64,000 nucleotides of DNA, taken from NCBI GenBank assembly GCA_963513935.1, contig OY740767.1, positions 78,165,360-78,229,359 of the forward strand, in the 5' to 3' direction. Below, one piece after another: positions 1 through 10,407 of this stretch. Made by a program: the position numbers and the translations under genes. Positions within the stretch are counted from its first letter, which is position 1, and every line of letters begins with the position of its first letter. This DNA is from Aphrophora alni (taxonomy: Eukaryota > Arthropoda > Insecta > Hemiptera > Aphrophoridae). A model generated the notes under the pieces. It had not been told where the DNA came from. It searched no databases and was given only the letters and a program-made list of their open reading frames with translations.

Positions 1-1160
1 ATGTGACATGTTACTCTATGGAGTATTACAGTGTTTTGTTATGTTCTTAAAGATTGTTTTTGTCAAATCCTTTGTGAACATATTATGTTCATTATGGTCA
101 ATGTGGATGGAGACAAAGCACACAGTATAAATAATTGCAATTTTTTTAAAAATAGATAGCCTAGTTGTATTGCGAAGATAATTAAAATCAAGATATTCCA
201 AACTAATTACAAATGCGTTTATCTTTTAATGCATCAACTGACCAAAATTACAACAACAAATAGAATTAGAACCAAGATTTACCAAAGTAATCGGAAATAT
301 GGATAATTATATATTTGGTTAATGTGGAGAGAAGTGTCTGATAGATGTAAGTGCGAAATCTCTGCAATTTCTCTTCAAAATAGCATTTTTTCCATCATTT
401 CGATTATTATTAAAGACGCTTCTCATGTTTTATCTTTCACAATTCATTATTTCTGTTGGAAATCAGTGATTTAAAATGACTGTTTATGCCATTTTGAGGT
501 TATTTAAACAAATATTTCATCAATTTTAAGTAAAATCTATCTGATTTTTTTAAATTTCGTGCAAATAATTCTGTTTTAAGAAGTGTTAGTTTAACTAGGT
601 CAGGGAAGGGGTTACTTAACCACACCTTGTTAAAGAGCTATGTCAAGAATCTAATATATCTTACTTGACCTAGGGCTATAGTTCTTTTACTAGTTCTGGG
701 TTTCATAGACCTAGTCATCATGAATCTTCTATCATAGAAGCATAGTAATATCAACCTGTAGAAGTGAATGAAGTGTGCATCCGTCTCACAAGTGAATTCA
801 ATACGGCTATTCAATTATATATATTATGCCTACAAATTTGTCAATTTCATAGATGAATAATAAATGTCAATTTCATGTTACATAAATAATGAAATGTGAG
901 AGATGAAAAACCACTTGCTACATTGTTGTTAATCAGTATCTCTACTTGATGGAAAAAACACTATTTTGAAGTGGAATTACCGAGATTTTGCACTTAAATT
1001 GATCAGACAACTTTCTCTACATATTAACTTTTTACTTTTATTTTAGGCGATTTTTTTAATCATGTTCTACATACCTTACTTTTTAATAATAAAATAAGTT
1101 TTCAATGAGGAGCTAACTTTTTCACTGAAAAAGTATTTGCATGATAACGATAGGTTAGGC
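1..1160. other. AT-rich non-coding sequence, no gene seen
   Basis: No open frame here looks like a protein and I see no RNA gene. Part of 1030-1130 resembles the arms of the inverted-repeat element that follows (the shared text includes a TTTTTCACTGAAAAAG-like stretch), so it may be a further diverged copy. Confidence 0.5.
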
Positions 1161-1599
1161 CTAGCCAGGTGGTCATATATAATCAAATGGTAATTGTTTA
1201 CTTAAACATGGCTGCTAATTTTCGGGAATTTTTTTTTTATCGTCTACTAAATACCGTCTTATTATCGTCTTACTTCTTATGAATAAATAGTATTTCTCTT
1301 GCGGAAGTCACTTTTTTTTCACTGCAAAATCATAATGTGAAAATCTACAAAATCCGACATATTTATAGGTTAAAACATAATGGTAATGTTAATAGCATAT
1401 GGTTTGACACATGTGCATTACACAATGACTAAAGCGGCGTTTACACTAGCATGTAGCGCTTGCGTAAGTAGGACATCATGCCAGTTGATGCAAACTGTAC
1501 TTGCATTCAAGTTAAGGTAATTACACTACACACCTACCTTCTTAGATCACTATTTATGTCACAACATGATTGTCCAGGTTGCCATGTATACACAAACAA

Positions 1600-1601
<2 letters not shown>

Positions 1602-1638
<37 letters not shown>

Positions 1639-1640
1639 AT
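1602..1640. repeat. (CA)n(TA)n microsatellite
   Basis: A run of CA dinucleotides passes directly into TA dinucleotides. It is a simple repeat without coding content. Confidence 0.9.
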
Positions 1641-1776
1641 GTTATATACATAACCACCGGGCCAAACCTTTCATATCTTTATAGAAGTTAATAATTTGCT
1701 TACTTTGCTATATAATTATATATCACAACAGGTTTGGCCAGATAGCTAACGTTTATTGAAGTTTGAAAAAATTTTC

Positions 1777-1939
1777 ATTACTGTTGAGACCGATGGTTCT
1801 TGGTGGAATTCCATGTTTAAAGATAATAAAACACAATTTTTTATTTTGTACAATTCACTTTTTATTAGTCTAGCCAATAAAAAGGCTAGACTAATAAAAA
1901 GTGGATAGTACAAAATAAAAAATTGTGTTTTATTATCTT
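1777..1939. repeat. Palindromic Penelope-like terminal relic
   Basis: The text TTACTGTTGAGACCGATGGT begins a repeat that recurs at 19967-20093. It ends in a long hairpin: arm 1820-1875 pairs with arm 1884-1939 (56 nt each, a few mismatches, 8-nt loop). The second arm (GGCTAGAC, then an AATAAA-rich stretch, ending near TTATCTT) resembles the tail at 37415-37475, which carries a PLE-type ribozyme-like core. I infer that it is an inverted duplication of a PLE tail. This copy has no MITE at the TA where the 19 kb copy carries one, so it serves as an empty-site reference. Confidence 0.55.
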
Positions 1940-2338
1940 GAAAAAATTTGAAATTAGACTTTTAATATGGGGGATTGACAGCATTCACGTGATCTTTGAT
2001 CACATATATAAAGATTGAAATATCTTCAATAACATATGAGACGAAAATGTGAATATTTGCATTTATGTCTAACCTATAAATACACTGACTTGATAGTTTT
2101 TAGATTGTAATTTTTCAGTGAAAAAGGCACCTCCGCAATGAAAACATTATTTAACTTTGAGAAGTAAGGTGTGTAGTAGACGATAAAAAAAGATCCTGAA
2201 AATTAGGAGCCACCTTTATGTAAGCAATTACCAATCAAATTGTTATCTAACCCCAACTGAAATTTTGAGGGGAAAAAAAAGAAGAAGAAATTGTGCCAAC
2301 AGCATAGGCGTATTGTCCCCTGCTGTCTTATACAGTAA

Positions 2339-2542
2339 GAAAACTTGTTCTTCAAAGACTGGGGAAAAGGAAACTCTGATATAAAAACATGGATAGACTG
2401 GACTCTTAAAGCTGCAGTGGAAGTGACCGGTTTAGGTTTAGGGTACTCTGGTGACAAATATTCAAAAGATGATGTTATCAATGAGCAATGGAGAATCCAA
2501 TTGGAAATCCTACCCCAGGTGGTACTTCAACATTGGTTTTGA
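2339..2542 (+). pseudogene. Short exon-like open frame, unidentified
   Basis: The open frame has a protein-like composition (WGKGNSDIKTWIDWTLKAA, then GYSGDKYSKDD) and ends with a stop at 2540-2542. A pyrimidine-rich stretch and CAG lie just upstream (~2317-2335), but the frame has a TAA at 2336-2338, so that CAG is not a usable acceptor for it. CAG|GTGGTA at ~2517 could be a donor. I do not recognise the family. It could be an orphan exon, a fragment of a decayed element, or chance. Confidence 0.25.
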
Positions 2543-3838
2543 ATAATCCACAGTCTGTATATTAGTTAGGCCTAATACTAAAATCGGAAAATATGACAAT
2601 AATGTAGGGATAGACAAAAGGAAAAGGAAAAATACAGTGTGTGTGTGTGTGTGTGTAATAGCCTACAATGTTTATATATTGTTCCAATTTATTTTGTCCC
2701 AATTATTATTATGTACGAATAATAAGTTATACATCATGCTGAGACATTTATCTTCTCATTTTAAAAAGTGGATGTTGACGGAAAATTGTCTAGTACAGTA
2801 AGTAGTACAGTAATGATAAATTACTGTTGATGGAGAGATGCAATACATACTGTATGACCAATGCAACTTTATTAGCTCATTTGCAAATATTCATAATTAA
2901 GGTTATAAAAATCAAATAATATAATATTGAAACTTAAAACTAGCTACAAAAAACATGTAAAACCTTAACACATGTGCTGTAGGCTACCCAATTTGTTTGA
3001 ACTCACTTAGCATATGTTTAACAAATCATACAGAACTAGTTGGCATTAATATCCCCAATAATTCAGCATAGAAAGTTGATATGTAACATGGAACTTGATG
3101 ATAAGCTACATCTAAAATACATGGTGAAAAGTAAATTATATACATAAAAAAAAAATTAGATGGTTAGAACTATTTTTGCCAATTAATTGTTTCTGTTAGA
3201 TCTATTAGGTACCTTTAGACATCATAGATTTCAACAACAAAAATTTCAACGAGATTCTATGGAAAATGTGTCTTCAGAAATGCCAAAATTTCAACTGTGT
3301 TGAGAAATAAATTTCAATAAATATTTATGAAATATCAAATCACATTTTGTTTTTTCACACACTTGGTTATTTTTAAAAGAACTATTCTTAAGTTGGAATT
3401 AGGGTAATTATCCAGCTTACTGTGCTATTAAGGAATAAAATAAAGAATCGTCAACTTCAAACACTTTGAGGAAAAAAATTAATGCATTTGGCCTATTCAC
3501 CAAATTTACAAAATATACACATAGGCTATAACTAGGTTATATAAAATTGTTGTCTATTCTAGGAAGTTGCTTTTACTGGACTAGGCTTAATTACATATTA
3601 CAAATGTCTAGAAATTGCACGATAAAGTCGGTATCAGTTATTTGTATTTTATGTGTTTTAGAACAATACATAGTTGTCTAAGACATGTTAAAGATAAAGA
3701 AAAAATCAGAAAACAATTAGACTAAAAAGAACAAAACATTCAAACTATTAAAAATTATCAGTATAAATCAATTTTAACAAACCACAAACTTAAAACTATA
3801 AAAAAATCATTATTACAAAAAAAATAAATAAAAATATT
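2543..3838. other. Non-coding AT-rich sequence with a (GT)n tract
   Basis: A (GT)n microsatellite lies at about 2637-2657. The rest shows no gene or recognisable element. Confidence 0.5.
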
Positions 3839-3839
3839 A

Positions 3840-3995
3840 TTGGCTAACCTACTGAGTCTATTGTTCAATCAATATATACAAGTATTGGAACTATTAAGTA
3901 AGGATTGTGTGTTCAAAGCAGTATCTGTTGAAAGAATAAGAGATGATTATATTAGGGATGCATTCATCAATGGTTTGTATTCACCACTCGGTAAT
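3840..3995 (+). pseudogene. Gag fragment of the gypsy element
   Basis: The fragment includes LLSKDCVFKAVSVERIRDDY followed by IRDAFINGL, a pattern usual in the C-terminal half of gypsy-type Gag. The frame then runs into unrelated sequence at ~3996, the edge of the Tc1/mariner insertion. The likely remainder of Gag resumes at about 4630. Confidence 0.7.
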
Positions 3996-4029
3996 TGTTT
4001 ACAATTACTTTGTCACCTCTATCTTTTTT

Positions 4030-4480
4030 AGTATGAAGACATTTGACATATTTATGCAAAATTTATGCTTACTTTGCGAGAATTATGTAGGCTATCATGA
4101 CAGGTTTGGCCAGGTAGCTATTCATAGAGTATTATCCTATGACATTTCTGACAGCACTATGAAGGAAACTAAGTACCACGTTGTATTGAATTAGAAAGTG
4201 ATTCCACACCTTACAATTCCATAAATTGAGTCTTGCATCTCCCAGCAAAATGGAACAACTCCGCATTAAGCTACTCTTGTGAAACAATGAATTTTATGTT
4301 CTTCGTAAGAAGAGAATTTATTGTCTGATTGCCATGATCGCCAGACCTAACCGGTACTGACCTTTTTATGTGGCGATGTAAAAGAAACATTTTATTCTCA
4401 CACCATCAAAGAGGTAAAGACCTTTTCTGGCATGTATACGAAGCTTTTATTCGACGATGCTATCAATGGATATCAATAGA
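4030..4480 (+). mobile_element. Tc1/mariner transposase remnant inserted in Gag
   Basis: Broken frames here carry a C-terminal DDE-like signature: PDLTGTDLFMW at about 4340-4375, equivalent to the usual SPDLTPxDFFLW, followed by a KET-FYSHTIKEVKDL-like helix. No terminal inverted repeat was pinned down and most of the transposase is missing. The piece separates two Gag segments of the gypsy relic, so it inserted after the gypsy element. The family is probably the same broad group as the elements at 26.7 and 34.5 kb. Confidence 0.5.
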
Positions 4481-4631
4481 TAGTTTCCAATTTGAATACT
4501 GCAACCTTCTTTGATATTGATGTTGAAAATATTTACTTTATTTCTAACTTCAAAATAAATAAAATTTTTAAAATTTTGGATCTAATAACAATATAGTTAT
4601 TATAAGTTAGAATGTCCATTTCCCACCAAAA

Positions 4632-4925
4632 ATGACACTTTTGGTGCCATCTTGTATTTTAGAAATGGCACAAAAGAATTGCGAGTACTATAAGTCACAC
4701 TTCATTGATAATTCAGTAAATTCGATTATTACCAATAAAGTTCATAAATTTACATCAATTCAAGAAAATAAGGAATCTACTACATTATCAGCTATTGAAC
4801 AGCAAAAATGTTACTTCTGTGGAGGTCCTCACAATTCTCACAGTATCTGCCCTGCTACAGACGCAATGTGTAAGAGCTGTGGTAAGAAGGTCACTATGCC
4901 AAGGTATGTAAATCAAAATATTTAA
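4632..4925 (+). pseudogene. Gag nucleocapsid (zinc knuckle) fragment
   Basis: Residues LEMAQKNCEYYKSH lead to a spacer and then two clustered Cys/His sets: CYFCGGPHNSHSICPA and CKSCGKKV. These are the nucleic-acid-binding zinc fingers of a gypsy-type Gag. The frame stops at ~4923, shortly after the second set. The segment continues the Gag piece at 3840-3995 across an insertion. Confidence 0.7.
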
Positions 4926-4969
4926 ATGTAAATGAAAAAACATTTGATAAATCAATAGCTTCAGCTTCC

Positions 4970-5490
4970 ATGTCTACTTTAGCTTCATTTTCTGGGAAAG
5001 CACCTAGTTGTCTTTCGAAATCTATAATTTCAGTAGAAATAAATAATATAAGAGCAAACGGTTTAATTGACACTGGAAGTTCTGGCAGCTATATAAGTGA
5101 AGGTTAATAACAATAAAATTAAATTCTATCCTCAAAATGAGAAAGTTACTTTGGCTTCCAATATATAATCCTCAGAACTTAAGGGATATGTTTTAATATT
5201 AATAACCTATGAATACAAAAATCTCAAATTACCAAACTTATGCATGGACGTATTAATAGGGTGGGATAATATCATGCGGCAACATTCTGAAATTAATGTT
5301 ACATTTGGGGGTTCTAAATCTCCATTGTCCATTTGTAACTTAACTAATGCTGATATTGAACCTCCTCAACTTTTTGGTAATCTAACTTATAATATCAAAC
5401 AAATTACTAGGAAATCAAGGCAATTTTCTAATGATGATACAAACTATATTAGTGACGGAGTCAGAAAAATAATTATGAAGGAATTATAAA
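4970..5490 (+). pseudogene. Retroviral-type aspartic protease and linker fragments
   Basis: The active-site triad is seen in LIDTGSSGSYIS at about 5068-5100, followed at once by a stop. A second open stretch (5244-5489) begins CMDVLIGWDNIMRQHSEI, the usual end of a gypsy protease plus the linker toward reverse transcriptase. The catalytic Asp is intact but the reading frame is not. Confidence 0.7.
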
Positions 5491-6130
5491 GGAGACTTGA
5501 TCTCCTTGGTGTGCTCAGGTTTTAAGAACTAAAAATTATTAGAAACAATTAGTAATTGATTACTCACAAACAATAAATAGATTCATTCTACTGGATGCAT
5601 ATCCTCTTCCTAACATTGAGGACCTCTTAGTTAAAGTAACCAAACATAAATTATTTAGTACCATCGATTTAAAAAATGCACCAGATACCCTTTCATGAAA
5701 ACAAAAGCCCTTATACTGCTTTTGAAGTATGTGGTCGACTTTATCAATTTCGAAGAATTCCTTTTGGAGTTACTAATGGAGTGGTCTGGTTTCAAAAAAT
5801 TTAGATAATATAAAATTTAAAGAGGGTCTTGTAGGAATATATTCATACATTTATGATGTAATAAATGCGTAGATTCTAAGACAGAACATGATAAAAATCT
5901 GGAAAGATTTATTTAAGTAACTAAGAAATACAATCTTACACTAAGTCTTAACAAAGATAAATGCAAATTTTCTCAAACATCTATAATTATATTAGGTTGT
6001 GATAGAAAATGGTACTATTGTCCTGACCCAGAAAAACTAAAACCGCTCCTTAATTTGCCTACTCCTCAAGATCCTTTTTCCTTTAAACGTGTGATTGGAA
6101 TGTTTGCATATTATTGAAAATGGGTGGCTA
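5490..6130 (+). pseudogene. Reverse transcriptase remnant (gypsy type)
   Basis: In changing frames I read DAYPLPNIEDL, LFSTIDLKNA, YTAFEVCGRLYQFRRIPFGV and KYNLTLSLNKDKCKF, all in the order seen in gypsy RT (palm and fingers). The catalytic YxDD box reads YIYDVIN at ~5850, so one of the two catalytic Asp residues is lost. Several stops and frameshifts occur. The last recognisable motif (GMFAYY-KW) is at ~6110-6130, after which the sequence changes to an antisense PLE fragment. RNase H and integrase are absent. Confidence 0.7.
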
Positions 6131-6164
6131 ATTTTCTTATAATATTCACGGTAAATTTCAAGGG

Positions 6165-6990
6165 ACATTTACCTCAAGGTAAATAATAACTCGTGTAACA
6201 TTTCAAAAATAAACATATATTGTGACAGCTGTTTCGCTATTAAGCATCTTCAGACAACTATGAACTAAAATTTACAAAATCCAACTTAAATACCAACATC
6301 TATACTAAGAAAATAGGGGATGGAATGCAAGGAAGGGGGAATGAATCGGGGCTACCTGAGAAGGTAAATGACCTGGCAGGATGTTTGACAATGGGTTTTA
6401 ACAATGGAGATGGATTAAACACTTGTTATTGAGTTTGGAAGCATGGCAGTTGAGAGTAGGTCTGTTGATTTCTAAAATTTCTAAATGTAATTTTCTACTT
6501 TTTTGTTCAATGTGCAAAACTTTGACTTTTTGAATGGGATGAAACCTTATACCAGAATCTAATAAATGGTTAGCAAAATTTGAATCTGTTTTATCATATT
6601 TCCAACAATGTACATGTTCTTTAATTCTAGTTTTAAAGGATCTTATCTGTTTGATCTATATATTCGCTGTTACATTCATTACAATTTACTTTGTATACAC
6701 CACTATTATCTAATAACTTTCTTTTGTCTTTATTATTAACTAGCAATTTTCCTAGATTACTACTACAATAAAAACCAATTTTTACATAATTTTTATTTGT
6801 TTTAAACACCCTACTTTTTAACTAATATTACTTATGAATTGTATCGTACAGTATTTATTTTTATTCTTAACATCTGATTTGAACACCATGTTATTAATCA
6901 TTATTTTCTGTTTTTTAAAATATAAAATAGGGCGTTTTATATACAAACCCAGGCTTATTAATTAATGAAACACCCTTTTATCTAAAATAT
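6165..6990 (-). mobile_element. 5'-truncated Penelope-like element (antisense)
   Basis: On the - strand, about 6720-6560 encodes a broken GIY-YIG endonuclease: NSGVYKVNCNECNSEYI followed by a DQTDK-like stretch (the family's YIGQTG). Downstream motifs such as HPIQKVKVLH follow. No reverse transcriptase was recognised, so the copy is 5' truncated. The 3' tail (toward lower coordinates) contains the hammerhead-like fold at 6219-6258. The element abuts the broken end of the gypsy RT, suggesting insertion into it. Confidence 0.65.
6219..6258 (-). ncRNA. Candidate hammerhead ribozyme in PLE tail
   Basis: Read on the - strand: helix I GUUGU/ACAAU, core CUGAAGA (position 7 is variable in hammerheads), one extra U, helix II GCU/AGC with a UAAU loop, GAA, a self-complementary ACAGCUGU as helix III, then C before the second helix I strand. 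PLE tails are known to carry minimal hammerheads with very short helix III that may act as dimers. Activity is not shown by sequence alone. Confidence 0.55.
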
Positions 6991-7364
6991 CATGGCCAAA
7001 ATTTGATTTATTAAATACATTGAGATTGCTTTGGTACCTGCTGATGCACAGAATAGACTGCTTGAGCAGATAATGCTGATGATCAGTTCACAGCAGTGAC
7101 TGCTATCCAGGCACGTGAACAAGAACGAACCGGTATCACCCTGAGGTGTTTTTTGTCCTAGAGTTGAATTTAGAATTGTACGCCATTATCATCAGCCACA
7201 TCCAACATGAAATCAGAATGTCTGGTGATACTAGCAGCACTCCAACACTGCAGTGACTGCACATCCAACAAAATCTGCATACTAAGAGACTTGAAATTTT
7301 CTTTGGGGACTCTAGCTTGATAAGCCCACATCACACTTTTACTAATCAAGCCAATTCATGCACT
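6991..7364. other. Unassigned non-coding stretch
   Basis: No gene is seen. Base composition is more balanced than its surroundings (for example 7020-7300), which suggests decayed transposon coding sequence, but I could not place it in a family. Confidence 0.4.
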
Positions 7365-7374
7365 ACTTTATAGC

Positions 7375-7480
7375 CTAAATAAGGTAATATCATTCCAATG
7401 GGTAGCAGCATACATCCGTATGAATGGAAGTGATAAAGCTGATGATATGGAAGGAACAACATTGCAAATGCTCCCTAAAC
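7375..7480 (+). pseudogene. Possible RNase H fragment of a non-LTR retroelement
   Basis: The peptide VISFQWVAAYIRMNGSDKAD resembles the RNase H stretch WVPxHxGixGNExADxLA found at the end of several non-LTR retrotransposon polyproteins, with the His and some other positions replaced. It is short and stands alone on the + strand, while the neighbouring non-LTR zinc-finger piece is on the - strand. Confidence 0.35.
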
Positions 7481-7689
7481 TGCCTTGTAGAAACACAAGA
7501 AAAGTGCTGTAAAAGATCCAGAATGGAATGTGGAAGTAATTGGATAGATTCATGGAGGAATGCTAACACTGGGAGAAGGTTATTTGAGATGCTACAGAAA
7601 CTAAATTAACTCAGTCTGTATAAAGGACTCAGTAGTTGGGTGCAGACATTTTTGTTGGGGACATATTGCTAAAGCTCTAATGGCCTCTT

Positions 7690-7995
7690 GCACTTCGGCT
7701 TTCAGCCTATTGTATTCCAATTTCTTTATTCACTTTACACTGACCCAGTGCCTCTAACAAGCTTTAGGCTTTTTGCAGGGTGTTCTTGTCAAAAATTTAT
7801 GTCTGGTTGCTGAGGTCCACAGATTCTTCTTTTGGACTATAGACCTCACAATCAAACAAAATGTGTACTGTGGTCTCAGATACAAGACCGCAAAGACGAC
7901 AGTTAGGTGAGACTTGTAGTTGACCCACCTTAATTAAGTGCCTCTGAATATGGCCATGTTCGGTAATCATGGCAACGATTTGTCTCGGTGACTTT
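7690..7995 (-). pseudogene. C-terminal fragment of a non-LTR retrotransposon ORF2
   Basis: The - strand reads IVAMITEHGHIQRHLIKVGQ then CRLCGLVSETTVHILFDCEV. This is the usual ending of Jockey/R1-like ORF2: a helix with HG-x-x-HL followed by a CxxC...H...C zinc-binding motif. Frameshifts and stops follow, and nothing of the RT is present in this orientation. Confidence 0.65.
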
Positions 7996-8825
7996 CTAAT
8001 TAAAAATTTATAGATACCCTATTATGATAGTTCAGTAGAAATAATTCAAAACCTAGAAAAAAGTGGACAAGATGTGAAAGAGACTTCAAAAACCATCAAG
8101 ATTTGGTTGAGACTTGTTTAATATTTGAACTACGGTATGTTGATACATGAGTGGTTTCATGTCTCAAGGTGAGAGTGTGATATGGACATATAATGACATT
8201 AAATGTATGTATGCTTCTTTGGGACTGATTAGCTGATTTTAAAATAACCTTTTTATCATTGTAAAGAAATCAATTGTTATAGTTGTTGTAAAAAAAATGT
8301 CTAAGGAAAAAATCTGGGTTATGTAGACATTTTGTATAATTAAAGTTTTCTAGCATTTAATTTCAGTTTTTATTGTTTTCTCATTTATAAATAGCTTTCA
8401 TTCGTAATATATTTCAATTAACAGGTTGATTAGTTTTGATATGCTGTGTTGAGGTTTTGAAATCTGGAAGTTTCTCTCTAAAATGATTATTTTAATTCAT
8501 AATTTTGTGGCCCTGTTTAACCCCGTATCTTTTTGGCAAGGTTATGGGGTTTTCTAGTACTCATTAGTATTACATTACTAGCATAAAGTATGAATATTGA
8601 AGTATAACAGATATTTATTCAAATAAATATTAAAAAAATAAAAAAATCGGACTGTATCTGTGAGACTCACTAGTTTTTTATTTTTTCAAATTTTATATAC
8701 TTATAGTTGCTGATTTGACTCGAGCACTCTGGTAGCTTCCTGAAAACATCCGAAAGAGCGCTCTGATATACCAAATGATGTCTTGTTTTGTTTAGTGTTC
8801 GTTTGACAGATAACAGAAAGAGCGT
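7996..8825. other. Non-coding sequence before the piggyBac relic
   Basis: No coding signal. TTAACCCCGTATC at ~8517 looks like a piggyBac-type end but does not match the right end of the neighbouring element well, so I did not use it as a boundary. Confidence 0.4.
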
Positions 8826-8983
8826 ATGGGTCTGTCGGACCCAGTCAGACCGTTTATGTTACAAGTTTGTACAAGTGCAATTTGCATTTTATTTCGGTAT
8901 ATTATAGCTTTGCTAGTTACTTTAACATTTATATTTTATGAGTTAACATCAAAACCATCGTTGTCAATAGTTTTCAGTTAAAC

Positions 8984-9532
8984 ATGGCAACAGAAAACCT
9001 TTCTAACAATGAAATTGATAGTATTTTTTTTTTTTATTCTGACGTGGATCCAGACTTTCAAATAAGTAGTTCCCATGACAGTAATAGTGAATTGAGTGCT
9101 GATGAAGAGGAAGTTGATCAGCCCTCATTATCTTTTGATCCTTGGCCTTCTACCAGTACCAGAACACCTGCTGAACCTCAGCCTTCTATCAGTACCAGAA
9201 CCCCTGCTGAACCTCAGCCTTCAACCAGCACTGATGTTGATTCAACTCCAACTTCTGTAACTGACTCAGCTCCACTTTTTTATAAAGGAAAGAACCAAAC
9301 AACTAAATGGAGAAAAACCTGTTTTCCACAGAATGTTAGAACCAGAAATCATAATTTAGTTACCATGCATTTGCCTGGAAGTATTCGAGCTGCTATAGAT
9401 GCACATTCACCGATAGATTCGTGGCAATTATTTTTTAGCAATATGTTGATTGATTTAGTTCTTGAATCAACCAATATCTTCATTGATTCAATTCGAACCA
9501 CTTATACAAGTGACCCAAATATGGCTATGTGA
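8984..9532 (+). pseudogene. piggyBac transposase, N-terminal part
   Basis: The 182-residue frame starts MATENLSNNEIDSIFF, has an acidic Ser-rich stretch (residues ~23-48), then three Pro/Ser/Thr-rich repeats (PSTSTRTPAEPQ-like, residues ~55-80). After them comes the basic KTCFPQNVRTRNHN segment and a helical region ending SIDSWQLFF-SNMLIDLVLE-STNIF, as in DDE_Tnp_1_7-type transposases. The frame stops at 9530-9532. The stretch that should hold the first catalytic Asp is missing, because the next recognisable sequence (EVYAGTQPD) starts only ~10 bases later. The start at 8984 is the first ATG after the 5' flank. Confidence 0.75.
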
Positions 9533-9540
9533 AACATTTA

Positions 9541-9729
9541 GAAGTCTATGCAGGTACACAACCAGACAGCCCTTCAAGTTAGTAATTAGGCAGATAATGT
9601 TGTTTTGTGTCTTTTAGAGCCAGTTAATGGCTCATGAAGAAATTTAACCATAGATAATTGGTTTAATTCTTACCCAGTTGTCAAAAAACTGAAGACAGAA
9701 AATAATCTTACTGTTGTTGGCACATTAAA

Positions 9730-9730
<1 letters not shown>
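9541..9730 (+). pseudogene. piggyBac transposase, second catalytic Asp region
   Basis: In broken frames I read EVYAGTQPDSP, LLEPVNGS, then LTIDNWFNSYPVVKKL and NNLTVVGTL. In this family the IDNWF Asp is the second of the three catalytic Asp residues. The segment runs into poly-A and a TA repeat at ~9726, where later insertions begin. Confidence 0.7.
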
Positions 9731-9763
<33 letters not shown>

Positions 9764-9779
9764 TATACATATATATATA
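9726..9779. repeat. Poly-A and (TA)n tract
   Basis: An A-run followed by TA dinucleotides. The Tigger-type element at 9780 is inserted at the TA ending this tract, and TA sequence resumes on its far side (11952 onward). Confidence 0.9.
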
Positions 9780-9912
9780 CAGTACAGTCTCGCTAATCCG
9801 GACTTGACGGGACCGGACCCTGTCCGGACTAGTGAAAGTCCGGATTATACGGAAAATGCCTAAAAAATGCATGGAATATAGTAAAGACAAATTTAAGACC
9901 AGTAGGGCTCCG

Positions 9913-10407
9913 GGCCGGTCCTAATCCCATGCGTTAAAACATTGCCATTGTTGGGCGGTCTAGTACGCCGTCCTCGCCACTGCCCGTCATTCTGTACCTG
10001 TTCTTGGAAATGCTACGCCCTACTATAGTTACTATAAATTGAACCATTAGGCTTAGACCAACAAATAAGAGCTAATTTTTTTTATCTAATGATGACGAAT
10101 AAAAAAAAATTTGAATCACAGTTCTACAATGTTTCATTCCCAACATAACACGTTTTCTTATTGTTACAGTATGTGTTATGTCGGAAACGAAACATCGCAG
10201 AACTGTGATTCAAATTTTGTTTTATTCGTGTTCATTAGACAAAAAAAATGAGCCCTCATTTGTTGGTCTAAGCCTAATGGTTCAAATTTGTGTAATTATA
10301 CTAGGGCATTGAATTTCCAGGAACAGGGGCGGAAGCCGCGCAGTGGCGAGGAAGGGGTCGGTGACCGCCAAACAATAGCATTGTTTTGACACAAGGGATT
10401 AGGGCCG
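9913..10407. mobile_element. Foldback element nested in the Tigger copy
   Basis: An almost symmetrical palindrome centred near 10160. The left arm has TAATCCC, CCTCGCCACTG, TTGAACCATTAGGCTTAGAC and ATTTGAATCACAGTTCT in order, and the right arm has the same landmarks inverted. Arms are ~235 bp with ~85-90% apparent identity around a ~20-nt loop. It carries no coding sequence. It is probably a foldback-type MITE, or a Tigger-internal inverted duplication. Confidence 0.75.

Larger units (their letters stand above)
1165..2240. mobile_element. Putative transposon with long diverged inverted arms
   Basis: The stretch at about 1170-1400 reappears in inverted orientation at about 2030-2240. Shared landmarks are TTTTTTATCGTCTACTA, a nearby CTTACTTCT, a CACTG(A/C)AAAAT segment and ATTTATAGGTTA. 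The arms are ~200 bp, imperfect, and enclose ~650 bp. No transposase frame is visible, so this is at most a non-autonomous element. The middle contains a (CA)n(TA)n microsatellite and the palindromic PLE-like relic at 1777-1939. No flanking target duplication was identified with confidence, so the ends are approximate. Confidence 0.5.
3840..6150 (+). mobile_element. Decayed Ty3/gypsy-type LTR retrotransposon, interrupted
   Basis: Pieces of one retroelement appear in the expected order: Gag (3840-3995), Gag zinc-finger region (4632-4925), aspartic protease (4970-5105) and reverse transcriptase (5470-6130). The order and the motifs fit the gypsy group whose Gag has CysHis knuckles. A Tc1/mariner fragment separates the first two Gag pieces, and an antisense PLE fragment starts where RT stops at ~6150. 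Many stops and frameshifts are present. I saw no LTR and no integrase, so the element is a dead partial copy. Confidence 0.8.

Noticed and set aside
1777..1810. CTGTTGAGACCGATGG as a fourth hammerhead core
   Set aside because: No GAAA segment with a following self-complementary helix III in the right place; similarity to the PLE tail is noted instead.
8517..8530. TTAACCCCGTATC as left end of the 8.8 kb piggyBac
   Set aside because: It lies ~310 bp outside the subterminal palindrome while the right end is ~60 bp outside, and the end sequences do not match well.
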